DNA of 64,000 nucleotides from Nostoc sp. UHCC 0870 (GTDB taxonomy: Bacteria; Cyanobacteriota; Cyanobacteriia; Cyanobacteriales; Nostocaceae). Within the stretch, counting starts at the first letter, position 1. Each line of letters opens with the position of its first letter. The notes beneath the pieces were generated by a model. The model was not told the DNA's origin. It was given only the letters and a program-made list of their open reading frames with translations, and searched no databases. This document shows positions 7,903 to 17,193 of the stretch, piece by piece. The stretch is from assembly GCF_022063185.1 (NCBI RefSeq), contig NZ_CP091913.1:124001-188000 (forward strand), written 5' to 3'. Made by a program: the position numbers and the translations under genes.

Positions 7903-9873
7903 ATGAGCCTCTGCATAAACCCCCGATGCACCAATCCACAGAATCCTGACAATCTCCTATTTTGTCAAGCTTGTGGTTCAGAGTTACTCTTAGAAGGATG
8001 TTATCGAGTAGTAAGTGTTCTAGGCTGGGGTGGCTTTGGTAAAACTTTTGTTGTCCATGACGCACGCACTCAAACAACTAAAGTCCTCAAGATTTTAACT
8101 AATCATCATCCAAAAGCGATCGAGTTATTTCAAAGGGAAGCAGAGGTCTTAACTCACCTCAATCATCCTGGTATCCCTAGGGTCGAAGCCAATGGTTACT
8201 TTATCTATTTTCCTAGGAATAGCCAAGAGCCATTACACTGCCTAGTAATGGAAAAAATCGAAGGATTAGATTTAGGCGCGTATTTAACCCAAAGAGAATA
8301 TCGACCCATTGACCAAAAATTAGCCCTTCAATGGCTGAAAGAAGCAGTCATAATTCTTCAGCAAGTTCACCAACAGGGTCTATTTCACCGGGATATTAAA
8401 CCATCTAACATTATGCTACGGGCAGATGGTCGTTTAGCATTAATTGACTTTGGTACAGCTAGGTCAATTACCCAAACCTACATTGCCAAGCAATCTATTG
8501 GACAAGTTACAGGCGTAATTTCCGCAGGTTATACACCATCAGAGCAAATTAATGGTCAGGCTGTGCAACAATCGGATTTTTTTGCTTTAGGTCGGACTTT
8601 TGTTTATTTGCTGACTGGAAAAGAACCAACTAACTCACTAATTTATGATGGTTACAGTGATGAATTGCGCTGGCGTGACCACACAAATATATTACCGCAG
8701 TTTGCAGATTTACTAGACCAAATGATGGCGCGTTTACCTAATCAACGCCCTCAAAATACTCAGCTAATTTTGCAAAAATTGGCAGAAATTGACAAAGTTT
8801 TACACCCACCTGTGATTACTGACCCGCCAAAAATTCCCAGGCGGCGTTTAGTAAAGGTGTTTGGTTTTGGTGGAATCGGATTACTGGGGTCAGCACTTTT
8901 ATATACAGTTCTTCCTAAAAATAAATCAACTATTACTGTTTCTAAATTAGCAGGTAGTGACTATACAACTATTGCTGAAGCCATTGAAAATGCCCAAGCA
9001 AACACACGTATTGTTGTACAGCCTGGGTTATATTTAGAAGGTTTGGTGATTAACAAACCACTAGAAATTATGGGTGAAGGTTCTACCGCAGATATTGTGA
9101 TTGAAAGTCAAAATTCAGATTGCATTCTGATGAAATCTGACTATGCTAAGGTTAGTGGTTTGACGCTGCGCTGTACGGCTGGTAAGAATAACAAAAAATT
9201 CTATGCTGTGGATATTCCTCAAGGACAATTAGTTTTAGAAAATTGCAATATTACCTCTGATTCTTTGGCTTGTGTAGCTATTCATAATCCCACGGCTAAC
9301 CCTATTATCCGTCAATGCGAAATCCATGACAGTAAAGCTAGTGGTGTATTTGTTTATGATAATGGTCAAGGAACTATAGAAGACTGTTATTTTTTTAATT
9401 CTGCTTTATCAGGTGTCACCATCCAAGAAGGTGGAAACCCCACAGTTCAAGGTTGCAGAATCCGCGATGGTGGTATTCTCATCGATAAAAATGGTAAAGG
9501 AAATATCAGCAATTGCGAAATTTTCAATACAACATTAGGTGCAGGTATAGAAATACGTAAAAATGGCAATCCTTTAATCGAAAAATCGGAAATTCGGGAT
9601 GGTAGAGGTGGTGGTATTTTAGTAGATAATAATGGGCTAGGAACGATTAAAGAATGCAATATATTTAATAATACTTTATCTGGTATAGAAATTAGAAATG
9701 GTAGCAATGTTGTAATTAGAGATTGCAAAATTAATCGGAATCAAGAATATGCTATATATATCCATAACCAAGCTATAGGTACAGTTGAAAACTCTGATTT
9801 AACAGGTAATGTGCGAGGGGTGTTTGAAATTGATGATACTTCTCAAGCACAACGGAGTGATAATCAGGAATAA
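7903..9873 (+). CDS. Ser/Thr protein kinase with N-terminal zinc ribbon, one membrane helix and C-terminal beta-helix domain
   Basis: 656 residues. A CxxxxC...CxxC zinc ribbon (about 4-24) precedes a kinase domain (about 32-295) with the glycine loop LGWGGFGKT, the catalytic loop FHRDIKPSN and the metal-binding DFG in LIDFGTAR. A hydrophobic segment (about 315-335) should span the membrane once. The rest (about 345-645) is a right-handed parallel beta-helix of the NosD/pectate-lyase-like type, with repeated turns such as NPTVQGCRIRDGG and NPLIEKSEIRDGR. The repeat domain would lie outside the cytoplasm and may sense a carbohydrate or wall polymer. The substrate is unknown. It is monocistronic. 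Confidence 0.88.
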   Translation: MSLCINPRCTNPQNPDNLLFCQACGSELLLEGCYRVVSVLGWGGFGKTFVVHDARTQTTKVLKILTNHHPKAIELFQREAEVLTHLNHPGIPRVEANGYFIYFPRNSQEPLHCLVMEKIEGLDLGAYLTQREYRPIDQKLALQWLKEAVIILQQVHQQGLFHRDIKPSNIMLRADGRLALIDFGTARSITQTYIAKQSIGQVTGVISAGYTPSEQINGQAVQQSDFFALGRTFVYLLTGKEPTNSLIYDGYSDELRWRDHTNILPQFADLLDQMMARLPNQRPQNTQLILQKLAEIDKVLHPPVITDPPKIPRRRLVKVFGFGGIGLLGSALLYTVLPKNKSTITVSKLAGSDYTTIAEAIENAQANTRIVVQPGLYLEGLVINKPLEIMGEGSTADIVIESQNSDCILMKSDYAKVSGLTLRCTAGKNNKKFYAVDIPQGQLVLENCNITSDSLACVAIHNPTANPIIRQCEIHDSKASGVFVYDNGQGTIEDCYFFNSALSGVTIQEGGNPTVQGCRIRDGGILIDKNGKGNISNCEIFNTTLGAGIEIRKNGNPLIEKSEIRDGRGGGILVDNNGLGTIKECNIFNNTLSGIEIRNGSNVVIRDCKINRNQEYAIYIHNQAIGTVENSDLTGNVRGVFEIDDTSQAQRSDNQE

Positions 9874-9914
9874 TTTTAATTCGTAATTCTTAGTTATAAT
9901 TACTATTGCCTTTC

Positions 9915-10020
9915 TATAGCGGTTCTCGCTTTAGTGAGGTACAAGAACCCCACCCCCAACCCTCTAAGAGCAAGCAATGAGGGGGCTATGATATAGCTCA
10001 TGTGATTAGGAAAAGCCATA
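9915..10020. mobile_element. 106-base MITE-like repeat, copy 2 (inverted)
   Basis: Reverse-complement copy of the element at 498-603, same length, starting TATAGCGGTTCTCGC and ending GAAAAGCCATA. It ends 14 bases before the peroxiredoxin start codon, so it may supply part of that gene's 5' region. Confidence 0.65.
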
Positions 10021-10034
10021 ACAGTAGTATTTTT

Positions 10035-10514
10035 ATGAACGATATTCCCCAAATCGGACAACCAGCACCTGATTTTTCTAGCCCAGACCACAATGGCGAT
10101 ATTGTCAGTCTTAATGATTTAAACTCTCAATGGGTTGTGATTTATTTTTACCCTAAAGATGATACTCCTGGATGCACAACAGAAGCAACAGATTTTACAG
10201 CATTGCATCAGAAATTTAGTGAATTAGGAGCAAAAATTTTAGGGGTAAGTCCAGATTTAGGTAAAGTCCATTGCAAATTTATTGATAAACATAACTTGTC
10301 TATTACATTATTAAGTGACCCAGAACATCAATTGATTGAAGCTTATGGTGCTTGGCGTTTAAAGAAGTTTATGGGCAAAGAATATATGGGTGTAGCACGT
10401 TCCACTTTTTTAATTTCACCTGATCAAATTATTGCCTATGCTTGGCCAAATGTTAAGGTCAAAGGTCATGCCCAAACAGTGTTAAATAAATTGCAGGAAT
10501 TAGCGGCTAATTAA
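10035..10514 (+). CDS. Peroxiredoxin, PrxQ/BCP type
   Basis: 159 residues from MNDIPQIGQPAPDF; earlier in-frame codons lie in the upstream repeat. FYPKDDTPGCTTEATDF contains the peroxidatic Cys in the TPGCT signature. The resolving Cys that many BCP/PrxQ proteins have five residues later is replaced by Ala; another Cys occurs later in VHCKF. It reduces hydrogen peroxide and organic peroxides with thioredoxin or a similar donor. Eight bases separate it from the cysteine desulfurase, suggesting one transcript. Confidence 0.9.
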   Translation: MNDIPQIGQPAPDFSSPDHNGDIVSLNDLNSQWVVIYFYPKDDTPGCTTEATDFTALHQKFSELGAKILGVSPDLGKVHCKFIDKHNLSITLLSDPEHQLIEAYGAWRLKKFMGKEYMGVARSTFLISPDQIIAYAWPNVKVKGHAQTVLNKLQELAAN

Positions 10515-10521
10515 ACTAACT

Positions 10522-11673
10522 ATGTATAATCGTCCTATATATCTTGATTGTCATGCTACCACCCCTGTAGATGAACGGGTATTAGCAGCGATGCTACCCT
10601 ACTTTACAGAAAAATTTGGTAATCCAGCTAGTATTAGTCACATTTACGGCTGGGAAACAGAAGCTGCTGTTAAACAAGCGCGGGAAATATTAGCCGCAGC
10701 AATTAACGCTACACCAGAAGAAATTGTGTTTACTAGCGGTGCAACGGAAGCCAATAATTTAGCAATTAAAGGTGTTGCTGAAGCTTATTTTCAAAAAGGT
10801 CAACATATTATTACTGTAGTAACTGAACATAATGCAGTGCTTGACCCTTGTGAATATTTAAAAACCCTTGGGTTTGATATTACTATCTTGCCAGTTCAAG
10901 CCAATGGATTAATAGATTTAACAGAATTGGAAAAGGCGTTGCGTCCTGAAACAATTTTAGTATCGGTGATGGCGGCTAATAATGAAATTGGGGTGTTGCA
11001 ACCAATAGCTGAAATTGGGAAAATATGTCACGAACGTCAGATTATTTTCCATACAGATGCAGCCCAAGCTATTGGTAAAATTCCCCTAGATGTGCAAGCA
11101 ATGCACATAGATTTAATGTCTCTGACAGCCCATAAAGTTTACGGGCCAAAGGGGATTGGTGCATTGTATGTCCGTAGACGCAACCCCAGAGTCCAACTTG
11201 CACCCCAGCAGCATGGGGGAGGACATGAACGGGGAATGCGTTCTGGGACTTTGTACACACCGCAAATTGTTGGTTTTGGCAAAGCGGTAGAAATTGCTTT
11301 AGCAGAACAAGAGACAGAAAACCAACGCCTCACCCAGTTAAGACAAAGTTTGTGGAATCAGCTTTTGGAGTTGGAAGGGATTTATCTTAACGGACATCCC
11401 ACCCAGCGATTAGCCGGAAACTTGAATATTAGCATTGAGGGAGTCGATGGTGCTGCACTGTCGTTGGGGTTACAGCCTGTCATGGCCGTATCTTCTGGTT
11501 CAGCTTGTACATCTACAAAAACTACACCTTCCCACGTCCTCACCGCCTTGGGACATTCAGAAAAATTAGCTTATGCCTCAGTTCGCTTTGGGATAGGTAG
11601 GTTTAATACGCCAACAGAAATTGATATAGTAGCGAAACACGCGATCGCTACCATTCAAAGTTTACGTCATTGA
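10522..11673 (+). CDS. Cysteine desulfurase (IscS/NifS family)
   Basis: 383 residues, a PLP enzyme that takes sulfur from cysteine for Fe-S clusters and thiolation. The start YLDCHATTPVD and TSGATEANNLAIKG are the family opening. The PLP lysine is in LTAHKVYGPKGIG. The sulfur-accepting Cys is in SSGSACTS, the short-loop class I arrangement. RSGTLYTPQIVG is also typical. It follows the peroxiredoxin within eight bases. No nif or isc partners are beside it, so a housekeeping role is most likely. Confidence 0.93.
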   Translation: MYNRPIYLDCHATTPVDERVLAAMLPYFTEKFGNPASISHIYGWETEAAVKQAREILAAAINATPEEIVFTSGATEANNLAIKGVAEAYFQKGQHIITVVTEHNAVLDPCEYLKTLGFDITILPVQANGLIDLTELEKALRPETILVSVMAANNEIGVLQPIAEIGKICHERQIIFHTDAAQAIGKIPLDVQAMHIDLMSLTAHKVYGPKGIGALYVRRRNPRVQLAPQQHGGGHERGMRSGTLYTPQIVGFGKAVEIALAEQETENQRLTQLRQSLWNQLLELEGIYLNGHPTQRLAGNLNISIEGVDGAALSLGLQPVMAVSSGSACTSTKTTPSHVLTALGHSEKLAYASVRFGIGRFNTPTEIDIVAKHAIATIQSLRH

Positions 11674-11674
11674 C

Positions 11675-12679
11675 TTAATAAGGATCAGAATCAAACCTAC
11701 CCCGCTTCACACTCCTGAAATAATAGCCCCTACTGGGCGGGTTATTCAGGTCAAAGGTGTCACCATTAGAAACACGCCAAATTTTGTAGTCGTAATATGT
11801 CAATGGTGTTCGGGGTTTGCATATCTCTGGTGGATGATCTCCTAAAACAAAATACGCTGCATTCCTCCCCATTACTTTCGCTTTACCATATTTATCTACA
11901 ACTACTGATGTCTCCTCACTCACAGCGATACCTAACGCACTACTAGAAACACCGTCTTGAATTTGTCGTGCAATAAACGCCATAATGCGCCCCATGCGTT
12001 TACGACTATTGAAGTGAGTATCAATGATAGTTCCCTGCAAATGATGCCATCGGAAAAAGTTGTAGGTAAAGGTAATATTCTCGTAAGGATCTTCTAGGGC
12101 ATCCTTAGTTTCAATTGGGTCTTCACAAGCACAAGCATCATAGATGAAATCACTTAAAATCATTGACCCGGCACTAGTGCCACCAATCCCACCACCTCTT
12201 TGATAAACTGACTGGACAGCAGCTTCTAGTTGGGTATTTTTCCAACTACGGATGTATTGGCATTGATCACCGCCAGCAAAGAAAATTACTCCAGCATTTC
12301 TGATTTTTTGGACAATTTCACCTCTGTTTGCGTCTTGTCGATTGCTAACTATCAGCGTGTCCACAGAGTTCACGCCTTTCATTTCAGAAATTAGGCGATT
12401 GTAGTCATGACTACCATAGGTGCGGATAACAACAACATTAATTTTCTGGACAGAGTTAGCACCGCCTCTGACTTGGTTAATCATCCACTGGATAGCTGCT
12501 TCTACATCAGGCCCACCGCCACCCAAGTTAAATACAGGGCCAGCTAATGGGGGCAGAATCTCAGCAGTATTGCTATCAAAATCGAATCTTAGGTATGCTG
12601 TAAGACGGGTTATCACCCTCAACAACATAGTTCCTACGGTTTTCAAGAACCTTGCTATACTTGGGAATGCCCTTGTCAT
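11675..12679 (-). CDS. Cyanophycinase-like peptidase S51 family protein
   Basis: 334 residues. GIGGTSAGSMIL holds the nucleophile Ser of S51 peptidases (cyanophycinase/aspartyl dipeptidase class). GVIFFAGGDQCQYI and a DTHFNSRKRMGR block match cyanophycinase-like proteins. True cyanophycinase breaks cyanophycin into beta-Asp-Arg. This protein has an extra N-terminal stretch with a weak hydrophobic segment and differs from the classical CphB length, so I call it cyanophycinase-like only. It converges on the cysteine desulfurase gene. Confidence 0.75.
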   Translation of the reverse strand: MTRAFPSIARFLKTVGTMLLRVITRLTAYLRFDFDSNTAEILPPLAGPVFNLGGGGPDVEAAIQWMINQVRGGANSVQKINVVVIRTYGSHDYNRLISEMKGVNSVDTLIVSNRQDANRGEIVQKIRNAGVIFFAGGDQCQYIRSWKNTQLEAAVQSVYQRGGGIGGTSAGSMILSDFIYDACACEDPIETKDALEDPYENITFTYNFFRWHHLQGTIIDTHFNSRKRMGRIMAFIARQIQDGVSSSALGIAVSEETSVVVDKYGKAKVMGRNAAYFVLGDHPPEICKPRTPLTYYDYKIWRVSNGDTFDLNNPPSRGYYFRSVKRGRFDSDPY

Positions 12680-12822
12680 ACTAAACCTTCTAGAGCAAAC
12701 TGCAACTATTGCTTAATTTCGCACTCCCAAGGGCAAAATTCCCACCGTACAAGGCTGGTGTTGTTTTTTAGCTCAAAATAGTCCAAAATAAACATTGATG
12801 CTTTGGCTGAGGCTGCGTTTTG

Positions 12823-14010
12823 TTACCAATCAATTTGCGATCGCTCCTCTACTACTCGGTTATAAACAGCATCAGTTTGTTTAGCTAATTTCGGCCAGCT
12901 AAAGCGGCGTTCTAAATCTTCATAAGCATTATCGACTAACCATTGGCTATAACCGGGATTTCGCAACACTTCCAAAATTCCCCAGGCCAGAGAATCGGAA
13001 TCATTTACCCAGGTAACAACTCCAGTTTTGGTATGTTGTACTACCTCTGGTAAGCCGCCTGTATCTGATACTACTACAGGAACTCGTGAAGCAAAACTTT
13101 CTAAAGCGACAATCCCAAAGGGTTCATAAAGGCTGGGAAAAACAGCACAATCAGCTACAGTTTGGAATTTATCTAAATATTCATCGGAAAGAAAACCAGT
13201 AAAATAGCATTTGTCCCAAATACCCAAGTCCCAAGCTTGGCGTTTGAGATTGTCGGTGTTACCTCCCCCAACAATCACAAACTTGACATAACCCCCCATT
13301 TCCCACAACACCTTGGGGGCTGCATTGATTAAAACTGATACGCCTTTTTCATAGGTCATGCGTCCTACGTAGTAGACAATTTTTTCATGGTCTTCAGCAA
13401 ATTGACGGCGAAAATCTTGGGCGTGAAAATCTTCGTGATGTTTTTTCTTTTCAGGTCGGATACCGTTATAAATCACATCGATTTTATCCAGAGGACTTTC
13501 CAAGGCTCGCGCTACCTCGTGGCGCATATAATCGGTACAGACGATAATTCGCCAAGCATTGAAAGCCAGTAAGTTCTCTTTGCTGTGAATATAGTTTTGA
13601 ATATCGTTATGAATGCCGTTGTAACGCCCGTACTCAGTGGCGTGAATGGTAGCAATCAGGGGAATTTTAAAGGTATGCTTGAGAGCGATCGCTGCATCCC
13701 CAACTAGCCAATCATGGGCATGGATTAAATCAAAGTTACCTTCCTCTAGAATTAACTTCCCACCATGATGTCCCATGCTTTGATTGAGGTTGACCACCCA
13801 GTGAAAAAAGTCATTACTATGGGAAACTGGGACTCGATGTACATGAATACCCTCTACCACCTCATACATCGAAGCATGACCAACATCTACTGTAATTAAG
13901 TGGATTTCATGGCCTAGTTTGACGAGTTCGGGGTACAACTCAGCCACATGACGCGCAATACCGCCAACTATCCTCGGTGGAAACTCCCAACTTAGTACCA
14001 GTATCTTCAT
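12823..14010 (-). CDS. Glycosyltransferase family 4 (GT-B fold)
   Basis: 395 residues. The N-terminal opening ILVLSWEFPPRIVGGIARHV is the GGxxxH-type acceptor loop. LIHAHDWLVGDAAI and the C-terminal donor site SLYEPFGIVALESFASRVPVVVSDTGGLPEVV, with its E-x7-E pattern, mark GT4 enzymes. The probable donor is a nucleotide sugar, and the product a glycan or glycogen-like polymer, but this cannot be read from sequence. The gene is transcribed alone, away from lepA. Confidence 0.88.
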   Translation of the reverse strand: MKILVLSWEFPPRIVGGIARHVAELYPELVKLGHEIHLITVDVGHASMYEVVEGIHVHRVPVSHSNDFFHWVVNLNQSMGHHGGKLILEEGNFDLIHAHDWLVGDAAIALKHTFKIPLIATIHATEYGRYNGIHNDIQNYIHSKENLLAFNAWRIIVCTDYMRHEVARALESPLDKIDVIYNGIRPEKKKHHEDFHAQDFRRQFAEDHEKIVYYVGRMTYEKGVSVLINAAPKVLWEMGGYVKFVIVGGGNTDNLKRQAWDLGIWDKCYFTGFLSDEYLDKFQTVADCAVFPSLYEPFGIVALESFASRVPVVVSDTGGLPEVVQHTKTGVVTWVNDSDSLAWGILEVLRNPGYSQWLVDNAYEDLERRFSWPKLAKQTDAVYNRVVEERSQIDW

Positions 14011-14321
14011 GAACTAGACTCCCCAATGCTTTATAAAGATTTAAAAGTATGAGAGTGGTAACTATAGTAAGTAAATTTACTAAAATTTTCTGATTTTTTC
14101 TCAGTTATGTGGATAAAGCCGATCAAAAATTATCAATCTTGATGAAACTTCTTAGATTAGCTGATCCGCGCTCAAGTGAAATAAAGTATCTCACCCCTCA
14201 CTATAGGTAAAAGGAGACAGGGAACAGAATATTTCCTGTTTCCTATCTCCTGTTCTCTATCAGGATTAAACCCCTATCAAAAACCAAACTGTCACCTGTA
14301 ACCTGTCACCTGTCACCTTCT
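14011..14321. other. Intergenic, with hairpin and heptamer repeats
   Basis: Holds an AT-rich stretch that should contain the glycosyltransferase promoter (minus strand), an imperfect palindrome near 14210-14262 (GGAGACAGGGAACAG against CTGTTTCCTATCTCC), and CTGTCAC heptamers at 14291-14317. No gene is seen. Confidence 0.5.
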
Positions 14322-16133
14322 TCAAGTTTGATCTAAACGCAGCACAGCCATAAAAGCTTCCTGGGGTACATCGACTGTTCCCACAGATTTCATCCGTTTT
14401 TTACCTTTAGCCTGTTTCTGGAGGAGTTTTTTCTTCCGGCTAATGTCACCGCCGTAGCATTTGGCGAGTACATCTTTCCGTAAGGCGGGGATGTGTTCAC
14501 TGGCAATTACTTTACTACCAATGGATGCTTGAATGGGTACTTTGAATTGGTGACGGGGAATTAGTTCTTTAAGTTTTTCCGCCATTGACCGTCCCATGTT
14601 ATAGGCTTTGTCGCGGTGGACAATCATCGCCAAGGAGTCCACAGGATCACCGTTAATCATGATATCCAACTTCACCAAGGGATTTTCGCGGTAGCCAATC
14701 ACATGATATTCCATGCTGGCATAACCACGCGATCGCGATTTCATTTGGTCAAAAAAGTCGGTGACGACTTCCGCCAAAGGTAACTCATAAGTCAAGGTGG
14801 TGCGTCCTTGGGTGAGGTATTTCATATCTTTGAATACACCCCGCCGATTTTGGGACAACTCCATCAAAGTACCAACGTAGATTTCTGGTGTAATCATTTC
14901 TACTTTGACGTAGGGTTCTTCGATGCGTTCGCGATCGTTGGGCGCAGGTAAATGGCTAGGATTATCAATGTACAGTTCTTCACCCTTAATAGTTATCACC
15001 TTATAAACCACAGAGGGGGCTGTAATAATTAAATCCAGGTTGTACTCTCGCTCTAGGCGTTCTTGAACGATTTCCATGTGTAGTAAACCCAAGAACCCAC
15101 ACCGGAAACCAAACCCCATCGCGCTGGAGGTTTCTGGTTCGTACTTTAACGCCGCATCGTTTAGCCGCAGCTTTTCTAAAGCCTCCCGCAAGTCTTCAAA
15201 TTGGTCAGCATCAATGGGGAACATCCCACAAAATACCATTGGGTTAGCTTCTGCGTAACCCGGTAACGCTTCTAGAGCTTTGGCATTAGCTAGGGTAATG
15301 GTATCACCCACCCGTGCATCAGCTACAGCTTTAATGGCGGCGGCGAAGTAACCCACTTCTCCGGCGTGGAGTTCATCGACTTGCTTCTGGGTGGGGGAGA
15401 GAACACCTAACTCATCGATTTCGTATTCTTTTTCTGAAGCCATGAGATAGACGCGATCGCCTTTTTTCACTCTCCCATCCATCACCCGGAAGTATACTAT
15501 GACACCCCGATAGGCATCATAGTAGCTATCAAATATTAACGCCCGTAAGCGTTCATTTACGGTATCTGGTGGGGGTGGCACACGTTCTACAATGGTTTCC
15601 AGAATTTCATCAATCCCAATTCCCTCTTTCGCTGAGGCTAAAATTGCCCCACTGCAATCTAGACCGATAATTTCCTCAATCTCACCGATTACCCGATCTG
15701 GTTCTGCTCCGGGTAAGTCGATTTTATTGAGAACGGGGATAATTTCTAGATTGCTTTCGAGAGCTAAATAGACATTAGCGAGGGTTTGCGCCTCTACACC
15801 TTGGGACGCATCTACTACCAACAAAGCCCCCTCACACGCCACCAAACTGCGCGACACCTCATAAGAAAAATCCACATGGCCGGGAGTATCAATTAAGTTC
15901 AGCACATAATGCTGACCATCTTTGGCTTGATAGTTCATCCGGGCAGCTTGCAGCTTAATTGTAATGCCGCGCTCCCGTTCCAGATCCATGTTGTCGAGAA
16001 ACTGTTCCTTCATTTGCCGATTTTCAACTGTGCCAGTGGCTTGCAGAAGGCGATCGGCAAGGGTGGATTTCCCGTGGTCAATGTGGGCAATAATACAGAA
16101 ATTGCGAATGCGAGCTGCGGGAACGTCAGTCAT
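14322..16133 (-). CDS. lepA: Elongation factor 4 (LepA), ribosome back-translocating GTPase
   Basis: 603 residues, full length. The G1 loop [16 protein letters not shown], the switch region [12 protein letters not shown], the G3 DTPGHVDF and the G4 NKIDLPGA are intact. The long C-terminal part ends with the LepA-specific block (KMLLQKQ-like [16 protein letters not shown], then [10 protein letters not shown]). It binds ribosomes and remodels stalled or mistranslocated complexes. Transcribed alone. Confidence 0.97.
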   Translation of the reverse strand: MTDVPAARIRNFCIIAHIDHGKSTLADRLLQATGTVENRQMKEQFLDNMDLERERGITIKLQAARMNYQAKDGQHYVLNLIDTPGHVDFSYEVSRSLVACEGALLVVDASQGVEAQTLANVYLALESNLEIIPVLNKIDLPGAEPDRVIGEIEEIIGLDCSGAILASAKEGIGIDEILETIVERVPPPPDTVNERLRALIFDSYYDAYRGVIVYFRVMDGRVKKGDRVYLMASEKEYEIDELGVLSPTQKQVDELHAGEVGYFAAAIKAVADARVGDTITLANAKALEALPGYAEANPMVFCGMFPIDADQFEDLREALEKLRLNDAALKYEPETSSAMGFGFRCGFLGLLHMEIVQERLEREYNLDLIITAPSVVYKVITIKGEELYIDNPSHLPAPNDRERIEEPYVKVEMITPEIYVGTLMELSQNRRGVFKDMKYLTQGRTTLTYELPLAEVVTDFFDQMKSRSRGYASMEYHVIGYRENPLVKLDIMINGDPVDSLAMIVHRDKAYNMGRSMAEKLKELIPRHQFKVPIQASIGSKVIASEHIPALRKDVLAKCYGGDISRKKKLLQKQAKGKKRMKSVGTVDVPQEAFMAVLRLDQT

Positions 16134-16777
16134 ATACTAATTTTTGCTGAAGCAGCAACCAAGGTTAAAAAGTTATTTACTTCATGTATTTTAATGCTTT
16201 CTTTGCCAAGACGCTGCTAGTTATATAGTCAATAGTCCTTGGGTATTGGGCATTGGAATCATAATCTACCTCGTCGCCCCCTAGTAGGTCATCAAATGTG
16301 AATTGAGGGATAAGCTTTTTTGTCGTCAGGACTAAAGTCCTTACTACGAACCGTCAAAACTAACTTGATAAACCACGGGAAGTTATTTAATTTTGACTTT
16401 TGACTTGATTTTTCCCCAGATCCCATTTTTAAAGATTCCCGACAGACTTTTTAAGAATCTCTATAAAGTCCATTTTTCACTGCTAGTATTCATCAACCTG
16501 AAGCGTACAATAAATATATGTAAGTACATAGTGTAGAGATGATGGTCAATTGCTGCCTGTAATTGCCCTGATATTCTAAGTTACTGACAAAACTTCAGCC
16601 GATTGTCTGAAAGCCGCTATGAAAATGGCCACTTGCTACCTGATGCTGTTAGTTTGATCAAATTTCGGGGAACTATGTAACTATAAACTTTTAATATTTT
16701 GTCAGTAAACAACCCGAACAGTGAATACAACTGCTTTACAAAGCTGGTGAAAAGACCGTTCCTGAGTATATAAACCT
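16134..16777. other. Long intergenic region
   Basis: About 640 bases with no convincing frame. It should hold the lepA promoter (minus) and the leader of the small gene that follows. It contains one copy of a dispersed GGACTAAAGTCCTTACTACGAAC repeat arm at 16329-16352, also seen near 32038 and, as an inverted pair, at 48395-48448. Confidence 0.5.
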
Positions 16778-17014
16778 ATGAATATGAAAGAAAGAGCTAC
16801 CGATGCGGAGTCTATATCAGCCGATAAGGTAGAAATCGCTGTCCGCCTAGACTCGGATTTACTGGAGCAAATTCAGCATCTCACTGATGATCCGAGCAAG
16901 GTGATTGAAGTAGCGATACGCCAATGGTTACGGGGTGAGATTCTCAGAGATGATGAACTAACACGCACCCCCCATCGTATCCCTGTTCCACCCAGGGGAG
17001 AATGGAATGATTAA
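16778..17014 (+). CDS. Small protein with ribbon-helix-helix-like core
   Basis: 78 residues. The middle part, VEIAVRLDSDLLEQIQHL followed by PSKVIEVAIRQWL, has the strand-helix-helix pattern of CopG/MetJ-like DNA-binding proteins or antitoxins. The basic proline-rich tail (HRIPVPPRGEW) is not typical. It lies about 180 bases before the sensor kinase on the same strand. No toxin partner is visible. I do not recognise a named family. Confidence 0.6.
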   Translation: MNMKERATDAESISADKVEIAVRLDSDLLEQIQHLTDDPSKVIEVAIRQWLRGEILRDDELTRTPHRIPVPPRGEWND

Positions 17015-17193
17015 CATTTCATAAATAGGCTGTAAAGAATCAAGCCGAAAATTGTAAAGTTGGTCAATCTAGATTCCAGAACAGCTAAAATACGCAATAC
17101 TCAGTGTGTAAAAGCTGTAAATTTTTATGCCAAGCTTTGCCAAGTTTAAGTAAAACTGTTTTGAGTTGCCATTTATCTATCCAACTCGATGTA

